Assembly: GCA_946482385.1 (NCBI GenBank) | Contig: CAMLRI010000140.1 | Location: forward strand, 1 to 6,307 | DNA: 6,307 nucleotides | DNA from: an uncultured Cellvibrio sp. | GTDB lineage: Bacteria; Pseudomonadota; Gammaproteobacteria; Pseudomonadales; Cellvibrionaceae | Direction of reading: 5' to 3' | Shown here: positions 1 through 5,019 of the stretch, one piece after another | Layout: the number at the start of each line of letters is the position of its first letter | How positions within the stretch are numbered: the first letter of the stretch is position 1 | Notes under the pieces: model-generated | Database searches by the model: none | Seen by the model: only the letters and a program-made list of their open reading frames with translations | Told to the model about the DNA's origin: nothing | Position numbers and translations under genes: made by a program

Positions 1-437
1 GCATCGACGGCAACCTGGATGCGGATGAAGCCAGCGACGATGGCGCCCTGGTGGTGATGCAAACCCAAACCATCCTCCACAGCCAACCCCTGGTGTACGG
101 CTACTACGACCCGGACAGCCAACAGCTGGTACTGCTCACCTATGGCAACTACGACGCCTTCCCCATGACGGCCCAAATCCGCCTGTACCAGGATGACGAA
201 CAAGTGCTGAGTTTCAGCACCGAGATTGCCGCCGACCAACAGCCGGACGACGAGGGGGAAATGGCCTTTTACTTCCAGGGCACCCATACCCGCAGCGTCG
301 AGCTGCCCGCCAGCAATACCCCCTATCTGCTGGAAGCCAGCTATGTGGATGCCCTGGGCAAAACCTGGAGCGAGGTCACGGGCGTTATCTGGATCGGCAA
401 CCCCCAGGATGACGAGGATGAAAGCGGCGAGCTTTAA
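1..437 (+). CDS. Unrecognised acidic protein, C-terminal part (5' end outside window)
   Basis: The frame is open from base 3 to the TAA at 435-437 with no stop, so the first base of the gene lies to the left of the window and 144 residues are visible. A GTG at 51 and an ATG at 57 are in frame but have no convincing ribosome binding site and sit inside the open frame, so I treat the gene as truncated by the window edge. The protein is rich in Asp and Glu, has no membrane segment or Cys, and ends in a very acidic tail (DDEDESGEL). Many alternating hydrophobic/polar stretches and aromatic residues suggest a soluble beta-rich domain, possibly secreted or surface-exposed. The first visible residues (DGNLDADEA) loosely resemble a calcium-binding Asp/Asn loop, but this is too weak for a call. 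I do not recognise the family. A strong terminator follows 43 bases after the stop, so this is the last gene of its transcript. Confidence 0.8.
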   Translation, partial: IDGNLDADEASDDGALVVMQTQTILHSQPLVYGYYDPDSQQLVLLTYGNYDAFPMTAQIRLYQDDEQVLSFSTEIAADQQPDDEGEMAFYFQGTHTRSVELPASNTPYLLEASYVDALGKTWSEVTGVIWIGNPQDDEDESGEL

Positions 438-480
438 GGAACGGCTAAACCCTCAAGCGCTGAAATAAGTACCAACCCCC

Positions 481-507
481 AACGGCTCCCTGGCGGAGCC
501 GTTTTTT
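481..507 (+). terminator. Rho-independent terminator after the acidic-protein gene
   Basis: A perfect 9-bp stem AACGGCTCC / GGAGCCGTT (481-489 with 495-503) has a 5-base loop, and the T-run of the right arm continues to 507. It lies 43 bases after the stop of the upstream gene and before the next promoter. The sequence immediately after it (TTTTTTATGGCGTGCC) is the same as the junction between the downstream tandem repeats. Confidence 0.88.
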
Positions 508-557
508 ATGGCGTGCCTTCCCTGGCCGCCACCCTGCGGGCCGCCGTGCCGGCGTTT

Positions 558-580
558 AAAATGGCTCCCGGCCATTTTTT
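558..580 (+). terminator. Terminator-like hairpin of tandem repeat copy 1
   Basis: The 8-bp perfect stem AAAATGGC / GCCATTTT (558-565 with 571-578) has a TCCCG loop, and the T-run extends to 580. The stem is AT-rich in its lower half, so it is weaker than the hairpin at 481-507. The A-run on its left side would give a T-run on the other strand as well, so it could act in both directions. Confidence 0.45.
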
Positions 581-630
581 ATGGCGTGCCTTCCCTGGCC
601 GCCACCCTTTGGGCCGCCGTACCGGCGTTT

Positions 631-653
631 AAAATGGCTCCCGGCCATTTTTT
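631..653 (+). terminator. Terminator-like hairpin of tandem repeat copy 2
   Basis: This is the same AAAATGGC / GCCATTTT stem as in copy 1, 73 bases downstream (631-638 with 644-651), with T residues to 653. A third version in copy 3 (671-678 with 684-691) is followed by G rather than a longer T-run, so it is the least terminator-like of the three. Confidence 0.42.
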
Positions 654-702
654 ATGGCGTGCCGGCGTTTAAAATGGCTCCCGGCCATTTTGTAGCCCCG
701 GC

Positions 703-708
703 TATACT
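703..708 (+). promoter_or_regulatory. Possible -10 element of the yciA promoter
   Basis: TATACT matches the sigma-70 -10 consensus at five of six positions and lies 25 bases before the yciA start codon. No good -35 hexamer is found at 16-18 bp upstream, where the GC-rich end of repeat copy 3 falls. The same flanking context (CGGCTAYACT) recurs before yceJ at 1321-1330, which supports a shared promoter motif. Confidence 0.38.
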
Positions 709-733
709 CCCCAGAACAACCTGAGGAGCCACC

Positions 734-1192
734 ATGGCCAGCACCTATCACAGCACTTCCGACACTAGTAACAGCGCCAGCAGTAACAGCCCTACCCATA
801 CCAGCCCCAGGGGTACACTCACCCTGCAAACCATCACCATGCCCAGCGATACCAATCCCTTTGGCGATATTTTTGGCGGCTGGGTGATGGCGCAGATGGA
901 TATAGCCGGCGCCATCCACGCCAACGAAGTCGCCCAGGGGCGGGTCACCACAGTCGCGGTGGGCAGCATGCGCTTTTTGCGGCCGGTGCCTGTGGGCGCC
1001 ATCATCAGCTGCTACACCAGCACCCTGCGCATCGGCCGCACCTCCATCCGGGTGCAGGTAGAGGTGTGGATCAAGGATTTCCTCACCCACCAAATCACCC
1101 AGGTTACCCAGGGCGAATACATCTACGTCGCCATAGACGAGCAGGGCCACAAGCGCCCGGTGCTGCAACAAAAGCCACAAAAAGCCGATTAA
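734..1192 (+). CDS. yciA: YciA-type acyl-CoA thioesterase (hotdog fold)
   Basis: This 152-residue protein is a cytoplasmic hotdog-fold thioesterase of the YciA group, which hydrolyses acyl-CoA thioesters to free acid and CoA with broad chain-length tolerance. The diagnostic core is MPSDTNPFGDIFGGWVMAQMD at residues 36-56. It contains the GDIFGGW motif with Asp45, which aligns with the catalytic Asp of characterised YciA enzymes. It is followed by GRVTTVAVGSMRFLRPVPVG and a typical EVWIKD strand, and the family similarity ends near HKRPV. The ATG at 734 is well supported by GAGGAG (723-728) five bases upstream; the next in-frame Met (residue 36) lies inside the conserved core. Residues 1-28 form a Ser/Thr/Asn-rich tail that most YciA proteins lack and that is probably disordered. 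The gene is apparently monocistronic: the next gene starts 230 bases later. No clear terminator is visible behind it. Confidence 0.93.
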   Translation: MASTYHSTSDTSNSASSNSPTHTSPRGTLTLQTITMPSDTNPFGDIFGGWVMAQMDIAGAIHANEVAQGRVTTVAVGSMRFLRPVPVGAIISCYTSTLRIGRTSIRVQVEVWIKDFLTHQITQVTQGEYIYVAIDEQGHKRPVLQQKPQKAD

Positions 1193-1422
1193 TCGCGGCA
1201 AAAATTGGAAGATAAGAAACGAAAAATTCGATCAAAGGCCATCACAAAAAACCACAAAAACAACCCAAGCCATTGATATTAAATAACTTATTGATTCTTA
1301 ACCCGCCAGGTATCCAGGCGCGGCTACACTTTAGGCCAGTGCCCATTGCAGCCATAGCTGCTATCTTGAATCCACCTTAACGCTTGACTCCAGCCACCAC
1401 CCCAATCCGAACCGAGGCAATC
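1193..1422. other. Intergenic region between yciA and yceJ
   Basis: These 230 bases hold no supported gene. The first part is A-rich with short repeats of CACAAAAA. A 10-bp palindrome CGATTAATCG straddles the yciA stop (1186-1195) but has no T-run, so it is not a terminator. The right half presumably contains the yceJ promoter. Confidence 0.7.
1325..1330 (+). promoter_or_regulatory. Possible -10 element of the yceJ-yceI promoter
   Basis: TACACT in the context CGGCTACACTTT resembles a -10 box and shares its context with the candidate upstream of yciA. TTGATT at 1291-1296 is the best -35-like hexamer, but it is 28 bp away, which is too far for a standard sigma-70 promoter. The call therefore rests on the -10 alone. 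Confidence 0.28.
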
Positions 1423-1977
1423 ATGCTCAAGGACAGCCGCCAAGACTTTGGCCTAATCAGCATCTGCATCCACTGGCTCAGCGCCCTGCTGGTGTTCTTC
1501 CTGTTCGGCCTGGGGGTCTACATGGTCGACCTGGGCTACTACGACCCCTGGTACCACAAGGGGCCGGCACTGCATATCAGCCTCGGCCTACTGCTGTTTT
1601 TGCTCACCCTGCTGCGGTTGCTGTGGCGCGCCCTCAACCCCACCCCCGAGGAGCTGGTGCACCAGCGCCTGCAAGCCCTGGCCGCCAAGGGCGCCAAGCT
1701 GCTGCTGTACCTGGCGATTTTTGCCCTGGTGGCCAGCGGCTACCTGATTACCACCGCCGAGGGTAAACCGGCAGAGATGTTCGGCCTGTTAAAAATCCCC
1801 GCGCTGATTGAACTCAATGCCGACCAGGTGGATCTCACCGGGGAAATCCACGAATACCTGGCCTGGGGCCTGGTGCTGCTGGCCGCCGCCCACGCCGCCG
1901 CCGCCCTTATCCACCATTTTGTCTGGCGCGACCGCACCCTGGTGCGCATGCTCAAGCCGGGCAAATCCAAACAGTAA
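1423..1977 (+). CDS. yceJ: YceJ-like cytochrome b561, di-heme membrane protein
   Basis: This 184-residue, four-helix inner-membrane cytochrome of the bacterial b561 family is expected to carry two b hemes and move electrons between the quinone pool and an unknown periplasmic or membrane partner. The four expected heme-ligand histidines are present: His17 (IHWLS), His51 (LHISLG), His143 (IHEYLAW) and His157 (AAHAAAAL). The HH pair at 164-165 and the ending DRTLVRML are typical. The stretches YYDPWYHKGP and SGYLITTAEGKP match E. coli YceJ more closely than CybB. Where many family members have a His in helix 3 (HLALY), this one has Lys (AKLLLY), so that position is not a ligand here. I chose the ATG at 1423 because GAGG (1414-1417) lies five bases before it. 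An in-frame TTG at 1384 would add 13 residues unlike the family. yceI follows 82 bases downstream on the same strand, the usual pairing, and probably shares the transcript. Confidence 0.92.
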   Translation: MLKDSRQDFGLISICIHWLSALLVFFLFGLGVYMVDLGYYDPWYHKGPALHISLGLLLFLLTLLRLLWRALNPTPEELVHQRLQALAAKGAKLLLYLAIFALVASGYLITTAEGKPAEMFGLLKIPALIELNADQVDLTGEIHEYLAWGLVLLAAAHAAAALIHHFVWRDRTLVRMLKPGKSKQ

Positions 1978-1986
1978 CCAGCCAGG

Positions 1987-2041
1987 TTTTAGCCACGCGT
2001 TTTAGCCATTTTGTGTTCAACCATTCCACTTGTGTTCAACC
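1987..2041 (+). repeat. Two short direct-repeat pairs in the yceJ-yceI gap
   Basis: TTTTAGCCA occurs at 1987-1995 and 2000-2008 (period 13), and TTGTGTTCAACC occurs at 2011-2022 and 2030-2041 (period 19). Together they fill most of the 82-base gap just before the yceI ribosome binding site. They may be small slippage duplications or a binding site; nothing in the sequence decides this. Confidence 0.75.
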
Positions 2042-2059
2042 CGTTAAAGGAGCCATACC

Positions 2060-2653
2060 ATGTTAAAACAATCACCCCTGAAGCCAGCCCTGCTGGCCCT
2101 GGCGCTCACTTCCGCCATCAGCCTGCCCGCCCTGGCCGACACCTATGTGATAGACACCAAAGGCGCCCACGCCTCTATCAACTTTGCGGTTAAGCACCTG
2201 GGCTATTCCTGGCTCACCGGCCGCTTCGACAACTTCAGCGGCGAATTCAGCTACGACCCCGCCAAGCCCGAAGCCAGCACTATTTCTGTCACCATCGACA
2301 CCACCAGCGTTAACTCCAACCACGCCGAGCGCGACAAGCATTTGCGCAGCGACGATTTCCTCAATGTCGACAAATTCCCCAAGGCCACCTTTGTCAGCAA
2401 ACAAATCAAAGTGGATGGCGATGACAAAAATGAATTCGACATCATCGGCGACCTGACCCTCAACGGCGTCACCAAAAGCGTCACCATCGAAGTGGAAAAA
2501 ATCGGCGAAGGCAAAGATCCCTGGGGCGGCTACCGCGCCGGTTTTGAAGGCGAAACCGAAATCAACATGCGCGATTTCAATATCAAAATGGATTTGGGCC
2601 CAGCTTCCCAAGTGGTAAAACTGGAACTGCACGTGGAAGGTATTAAGAAGTAA
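2060..2653 (+). CDS. yceI: YceI family periplasmic lipocalin-like protein
   Basis: This 197-residue precursor has a clear Sec signal peptide: basic N-terminus (MLKQSPLKP), a Leu/Ala-rich core, and a predicted cleavage after LPALA (residue 26), leaving a periplasmic protein of about 171 residues. The mature part is a complete YceI domain, a beta-barrel that in structurally studied members holds a long polyisoprenoid or amphipathic lipid. Hallmarks seen are [11 protein letters not shown], the strongly conserved [42 protein letters not shown] and [12 protein letters not shown], all very close to E. coli YceI. AAGGAG (2047-2052) seven bases before the ATG fixes the start. The preceding yceJ cytochrome is the classical partner and suggests a quinone- or isoprenoid-related redox role, but the biochemical function remains unproven in the family. 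A strong palindromic terminator begins 22 bases after the stop. Confidence 0.95.
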   Translation: MLKQSPLKPALLALALTSAISLPALADTYVIDTKGAHASINFAVKHLGYSWLTGRFDNFSGEFSYDPAKPEASTISVTIDTTSVNSNHAERDKHLRSDDFLNVDKFPKATFVSKQIKVDGDDKNEFDIIGDLTLNGVTKSVTIEVEKIGEGKDPWGGYRAGFEGETEINMRDFNIKMDLGPASQVVKLELHVEGIKK

Positions 2654-2674
2654 TTTTTATTACTGCCGTATAAC

Positions 2675-2702
2675 AAACAGGGAGCCGCGGCTCCCTGTTT
2701 TT
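2675..2702. terminator. Bidirectional terminator between yceI and sulP
   Basis: Bases 2675-2700 form a perfect 26-bp palindrome (left arm AAACAGGGAGCCG). On the + strand the right arm runs into TTTTT (2698-2702), giving a strong intrinsic terminator for yceI. On the - strand the same stem ends in TTT followed by GTTAT and lies 25 bases beyond the sulP stop, so it can plausibly serve both convergent genes. Confidence 0.9.
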
Positions 2703-2724
2703 GTTTATGCGGAAAGCGCTCTGG

Positions 2725-4212
2725 TCAGTGGCCCATCACCTGGGTAATTTCTTCCGGTTTATGGTGCACACCAAAATCATCCACAATGGTTTTGGTCGCT
2801 TCGTTCATACCAATCACGTCCACCTCAACACCTTCTTTTCGGAATTTCAACACCACCTTGTCCAGCGCAGCAACCGAGGTGATATCCCAAAAATGGGCGT
2901 GGGTTAAATCAATGGTAACCCTGGGCAGTTTTTCTTTCAGATCAAAACCGCGCACAAACATATCCGCCGAGCGGAAAAACACTTCGCCAAAAACCTTGTA
3001 AGTGCGCTCGCTGCCGTCTTCATTCAATTCAGAAGTTACCGCCATGTAATGGCCAATTTTGTTGGCGAAAAACATCGCCGCCATAAGCACACCAATAAAT
3101 ACCCCATAGGCAAGGTTATGGGTGGCAACCACCACACTCACCGTGGTGAGCATCACCAGATTGGACGAGAGTGGGTGTTTTTTCAGATTGCGGATTGATG
3201 CCCAACTAAAGGTGCCAATAGATACCATAATCATCACTGCCACCAAGGCCGCCATAGGGATAACGGAAATCCAATCGCTTAAAAAAACCACCATAATCAG
3301 TAGCAGTGCGCCGGCAAGAAAGGTGGACAAACGCGTACGGCCGCCAGATTTCACATTAATTACCGATTGCCCGATCATCGCACAGCCCGCCATACCACCG
3401 AGCAAACCGGTAGCAAGGTTAGCCACACCCTGGCCTTTGCACTCGCGGTTTTTATCGCTGGTGGTATCGGTCATATCATCGACAATAGTGGCGGTCATCA
3501 TCGACTCCAGCAAACCCACCGCCGCCAGGGGAATTGCGTAGGGCAATATAATCATCAGGGTTTCCCAATTCAGCGGCACATCCGGCCACAGGAAAATAGG
3601 CAGGGTATCGGGCAATTCGCCCATATCACCCACGGTGCGAATATCCATCTTGAAAATAATCGCAATGGCGGTAAGTACCAAAATACACACCAATGGCGAT
3701 GGAATTATTTTTCCGAGGCTGGGGATATAAGGAAACAAATAAATAATACCCAAGCCCGCCGCCGTCATGGCATACACATGCCAGGTGACATCGGTCAGTT
3801 CCGGCAATTGCGCCATAAAAATTAAAATCGCCAAGGCATTCACAAAACCGGTGACTACTGAACGCGATACAAACCCCATCAAATCACCCAGGCGCAAATA
3901 ACCGGCGACAATTTGAATCACACCGGTTAATACCGTTGCCGCCAATAAATACTGCAAGCCATGCTCTTTCACCAGAGTCACCATCAACAGCGCCATAGCG
4001 CCGGTTGCGGCAGAAATCATCGCCGGGCGACCACCGGCAAAAGCGATAATCACCGCCATCGAAAACGACGCATACAAACCCACCTTGGGGTCGACCCCGG
4101 CAATAATGGAGAAGGCAATGGCTTCTGGAATCAGCGCAAGCGCCACCACCAAACCCGATAAAAAATCGCCGCGAATATTGGCAAACCATTGTTCTTTTAC
4201 TGTCGTTAACAT
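2725..4212 (-). CDS. SulP family inorganic anion transporter with STAS domain
   Basis: This 495-residue inner-membrane transporter belongs to the SLC26/SulP family. Residues 10-385 hold the hydrophobic transport domain, with the typical first-helix region [14 protein letters not shown]...[13 protein letters not shown] (21-50), [16 protein letters not shown] (60-74), and the conserved [15 protein letters not shown] and [11 protein letters not shown] segment (269-296). Residues about 404-485 are a cytoplasmic STAS domain with [20 protein letters not shown]. Family members carry sulfate, bicarbonate, or dicarboxylates. The sequence alone does not tell which, and the protein is shorter than E. 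coli DauA. I chose the ATG at 4212; an in-frame TTG at 4230 would add six residues with no better ribosome binding site, while AGG lies nine bases before the ATG. The gene converges with yceI and diverges from arsR across 436 bases. Nothing ties it functionally to the arsenic operon. Confidence 0.92.
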   Translation of the reverse strand: MLTTVKEQWFANIRGDFLSGLVVALALIPEAIAFSIIAGVDPKVGLYASFSMAVIIAFAGGRPAMISAATGAMALLMVTLVKEHGLQYLLAATVLTGVIQIVAGYLRLGDLMGFVSRSVVTGFVNALAILIFMAQLPELTDVTWHVYAMTAAGLGIIYLFPYIPSLGKIIPSPLVCILVLTAIAIIFKMDIRTVGDMGELPDTLPIFLWPDVPLNWETLMIILPYAIPLAAVGLLESMMTATIVDDMTDTTSDKNRECKGQGVANLATGLLGGMAGCAMIGQSVINVKSGGRTRLSTFLAGALLLIMVVFLSDWISVIPMAALVAVMIMVSIGTFSWASIRNLKKHPLSSNLVMLTTVSVVVATHNLAYGVFIGVLMAAMFFANKIGHYMAVTSELNEDGSERTYKVFGEVFFRSADMFVRGFDLKEKLPRVTIDLTHAHFWDITSVAALDKVVLKFRKEGVEVDVIGMNEATKTIVDDFGVHHKPEEITQVMGH

Positions 4213-4268
4213 AACGAGATACCTATACAAATCAAAAACAAAAAATCAAAACGCGGCTATAGCACAGG

Positions 4269-4292
4269 CATTTTCGATACGCATCGAAAATG
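4269..4292. promoter_or_regulatory. Perfect palindrome upstream of sulP, possible operator or leader hairpin
   Basis: CATTTTCGAT (4269-4278) and ATCGAAAATG (4283-4292) are exact inverted repeats around a 4-base centre. The half-motif CGAAAATG recurs in the same orientation at 4313-4320, 28 bp from its copy at 4285-4292, about three helical turns. The site lies 57-80 bases upstream of the sulP ATG, which suits a regulator-binding site. No T-run follows on either strand, so a terminator is unlikely. Confidence 0.45.
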
Positions 4293-4321
4293 ACAGCAGC
4301 ACAAATTGATTACGAAAATGG

Positions 4322-4362
4322 AAAAAATAGTAAAGAGCCTTCGGCCAACAATGCCGAAAGCT
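4322..4362 (-). terminator. Possible intrinsic terminator pointing toward sulP
   Basis: Read on the - strand, AGCTTTCGGC (4362-4353) pairs with GCCGAAGGCT (4345-4336) across a 7-base loop, with one U-G wobble. It is followed by CTTTACTATTTTTT down to 4322. It would end a - strand transcript coming from the arsR side, or attenuate sulP if the sulP promoter lies further upstream. Confidence 0.4.
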
Positions 4363-4506
4363 ACAACAACGGAGGAAGGGGCAAAATCAAGGCGGCGTTA
4401 AAGCCGAAAGCAACAACATCATGGTAAAAGGCAAGTTCACATCAAAAAGTGCGCGCACCTTACCAGCCGATGCCGCCTATGGCAAGGTTAAAAAACAACC
4501 TGCGGG

Positions 4507-4611
4507 TCAATGCCCGCGCCAGCCCCACACAATAATGGCCATACCCAAGAGCGCCACACTGGCGCCCACCCAAGCATAAAATGGCACTTGCCAATATATA
4601 CGGAAAACCAT
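4507..4611 (-). CDS. Doubtful 34-residue single-helix membrane peptide
   Basis: On the - strand an ATG at 4611 opens a 34-codon frame ending with TGA at 4509-4507. The product has a short basic-aromatic start (MVFRIYWQ), one continuous hydrophobic stretch (WVGASVALLGMAIIVWGW) and a positively charged end (RGH). The stop codon falls inside a small GC hairpin (4502-4517), and a T-run follows on the - strand at 4495-4490, as at the end of some small genes. Against it: there is no good ribosome binding site, the start codon overlaps the -10 box of the arsR promoter, and I recognise no family. In the same frame an ATG at 4650 would extend it to 47 residues, overlapping the arsR start codon on the opposite strand. 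I list it only as a candidate. Confidence 0.18.
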   Translation of the reverse strand: MVFRIYWQVPFYAWVGASVALLGMAIIVWGWRGH

Positions 4612-4616
4612 ATATT
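4588..4616 (+). promoter_or_regulatory. Promoter of the arsR-gapdh-arsJ operon
   Basis: TTGCCA (4588-4593) and TATATT (4611-4616) each match the sigma-70 consensus at five of six positions and are separated by exactly 17 bp. Transcription would start near 4623, giving a leader of about 26 bases before the arsR ATG. Confidence 0.75.
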
Positions 4617-4633
4617 TGTATTTCCATATATGA
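4591..4633. promoter_or_regulatory. Probable ArsR operator: repeated ATATAT motifs over the promoter
   Basis: Three related motifs, CCAATATATA (4591-4600), CCATATATTT (4608-4617) and CCATATATGA (4624-4633), are spaced 17 and 16 bp apart. The last two also contain the inverted repeat CATATAT / ATATATG (4609-4615 with 4626-4632). They cover the -35/-10 spacer, the -10 box and the start point, where an ArsR dimer would block RNA polymerase. AT-rich dyads at this place are usual for ArsR/SmtB repressors. Confidence 0.62.
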
Positions 4634-4648
4634 AGATAGCAATAGCCC

Positions 4649-4993
4649 ATGCCCGATTTCACTCCCGATTTCCTCAGCAAAACCCTTGCCGACCCCACCC
4701 GCGCGCGCATTGCGCTTTTAGTCGCGCGGGAAAAAGAGCTGTGCGTGTGCGAGCTCACCTGCGCGCTGGATGACAGCCAGCCGAAAATTTCCCGCCATTT
4801 GGCCCTGCTGCGCGAATCCGGTTTATTGGCCGACCGCCGCCAGGGCCAGTGGGTGTATTACCGCTTGCACCCGCAATTGCCCGCATGGGTTAGCAAAACC
4901 TTAAAGACGATGCTCGATGCCAATCAGGATTGGCTGGCAGAAAACCACCGGCGTTTGTGTGCGATGGAAGATCGACCCAATCGCTGCTGTTAA
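4649..4993 (+). CDS. arsR: ArsR family As(III)-responsive repressor
   Basis: This 114-residue winged-helix repressor is expected to bind its own promoter as a dimer and release it on binding trivalent arsenic or antimony. The sensor motif [11 protein letters not shown] places Cys32, Cys34 and Cys38 at the start of the DNA-binding region. Cys32 and Cys34 match the classical R773-type site, but the third Cys is one residue later than in the plasmid protein (position 37). The recognition helix is [17 protein letters not shown] (44-60), followed by a beta-hairpin wing QGQWVYYRL. Further cysteines at 104, 113 and 114 (ending NRCC) could contribute to metal binding. The ATG at 4649 has only a weak purine-rich upstream stretch (GAAGATAG) but agrees with family length and lies about 26 bases after the predicted transcription start. 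gapdh follows after 26 bases without a terminator, so the two are cotranscribed. Confidence 0.95.
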   Translation: MPDFTPDFLSKTLADPTRARIALLVAREKELCVCELTCALDDSQPKISRHLALLRESGLLADRRQGQWVYYRLHPQLPAWVSKTLKTMLDANQDWLAENHRRLCAMEDRPNRCC

Positions 4994-5019
4994 CCCTTTA
5001 TTTTTTTGTGGAAATGAAC

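Larger units (their letters stand above)
508..691. repeat. Tandem 73-bp intergenic repeats (two full copies, one deleted copy)
   Basis: Copy 1 is 508-580 and copy 2 is 581-653, each 73 bp. By eye they differ at only three positions (536/609, 537/610 and 548/621). Copy 3, 654-691, is 38 bp long. It keeps the first 10 bases and the hairpin part but lacks the 33 bases between, which in copy 1 are bounded by the short direct repeat CGTGCC. Every copy ends with the inverted repeat AAAATGGC-TCCCG-GCCATTTT; copies 1 and 2 add further T residues. A second small hairpin, CCC-NNN-GGG, is kept in copies 1 and 2, and both clustered differences fall in its 3-base loop. The unit length is not a multiple of three and the block lies between a terminator and a promoter, so it is non-coding. 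Its origin is unknown. The shared GGCTCCC and TTTTTTATGGCGTGCC strings suggest it arose by duplication of terminator-like sequence. Confidence 0.9.
4213..4587. other. Hairpin-rich sulP-arsR intergenic region without a supported gene
   Basis: This stretch must contain the sulP promoter on the - strand, but I find no convincing -35/-10 pair. It contains a perfect 10-bp-arm palindrome (4269-4292), a second hairpin with a T-run on the - strand (4322-4362), and an imperfect direct repeat GCCGAAAGC followed by CAACAAC (4353-4370 and 4403-4417). A 5-bp GC hairpin lies at 4502-4517. Short frames exist on both strands, but none has a good ribosome binding site or a recognisable product. The right part overlaps the doubtful 34-residue frame listed separately. 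Confidence 0.6.

Noticed and set aside
508..691. CRISPR array
   Set aside because: The units are contiguous 73-bp repeats without distinct spacers, and no cas gene is nearby.
1186..1195. Palindrome CGATTAATCG at the yciA stop as a terminator
   Set aside because: The stem is short and AT-rich, and no T-run follows. It is likely a chance palindrome.
629..1201. Long - strand frame of 190 codons opposite yciA
   Set aside because: It is antisense to a clear YciA protein. Its residues are a low-complexity Gly/Ala/His mix typical of a shadow of GC-rich coding DNA.
1384..1422. TTG start for yceJ 13 codons earlier
   Set aside because: The added residues do not resemble the family, and GAGG stands at the right distance before the ATG at 1423.
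2072..2632. Long - strand frame of 186 codons opposite yceI
   Set aside because: It lies wholly antisense to a fully recognisable YceI protein and has a repetitive Gly/Val/Phe composition. No independent support was seen.
4213..4230. TTG start for sulP six codons earlier
   Set aside because: The start is rare and has no better ribosome binding site. The ATG at 4212 gives a natural N-terminus.
4222..4249. AATCAA/CCTATA on the + strand read as a -35/-10 pair for sulP on the - strand
   Set aside because: TTGATT and TATAGG are 16 bp apart, but the -10 would lie only about 10 bases before the start codon and overlap the ribosome binding site.
4421..4576. 51-codon + strand frame in the sulP-arsR gap
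   Set aside because: It has no ribosome binding site at normal spacing, an unremarkable Lys/Pro/Ala composition, and it runs through hairpins on the opposite strand.
2725..4993. SulP transporter as part of the arsenic system
   Set aside because: It is on the opposite strand across a 436-base gap with its own control region. SulP proteins are not known parts of the GAPDH-ArsJ pathway.
4930..5019. Upstream start for gapdh giving 30 extra residues that overlap arsR
   Set aside because: The extra residues have no counterpart in the GAPDH family. Starting at 5020 gives the normal length and a usable ribosome binding site.
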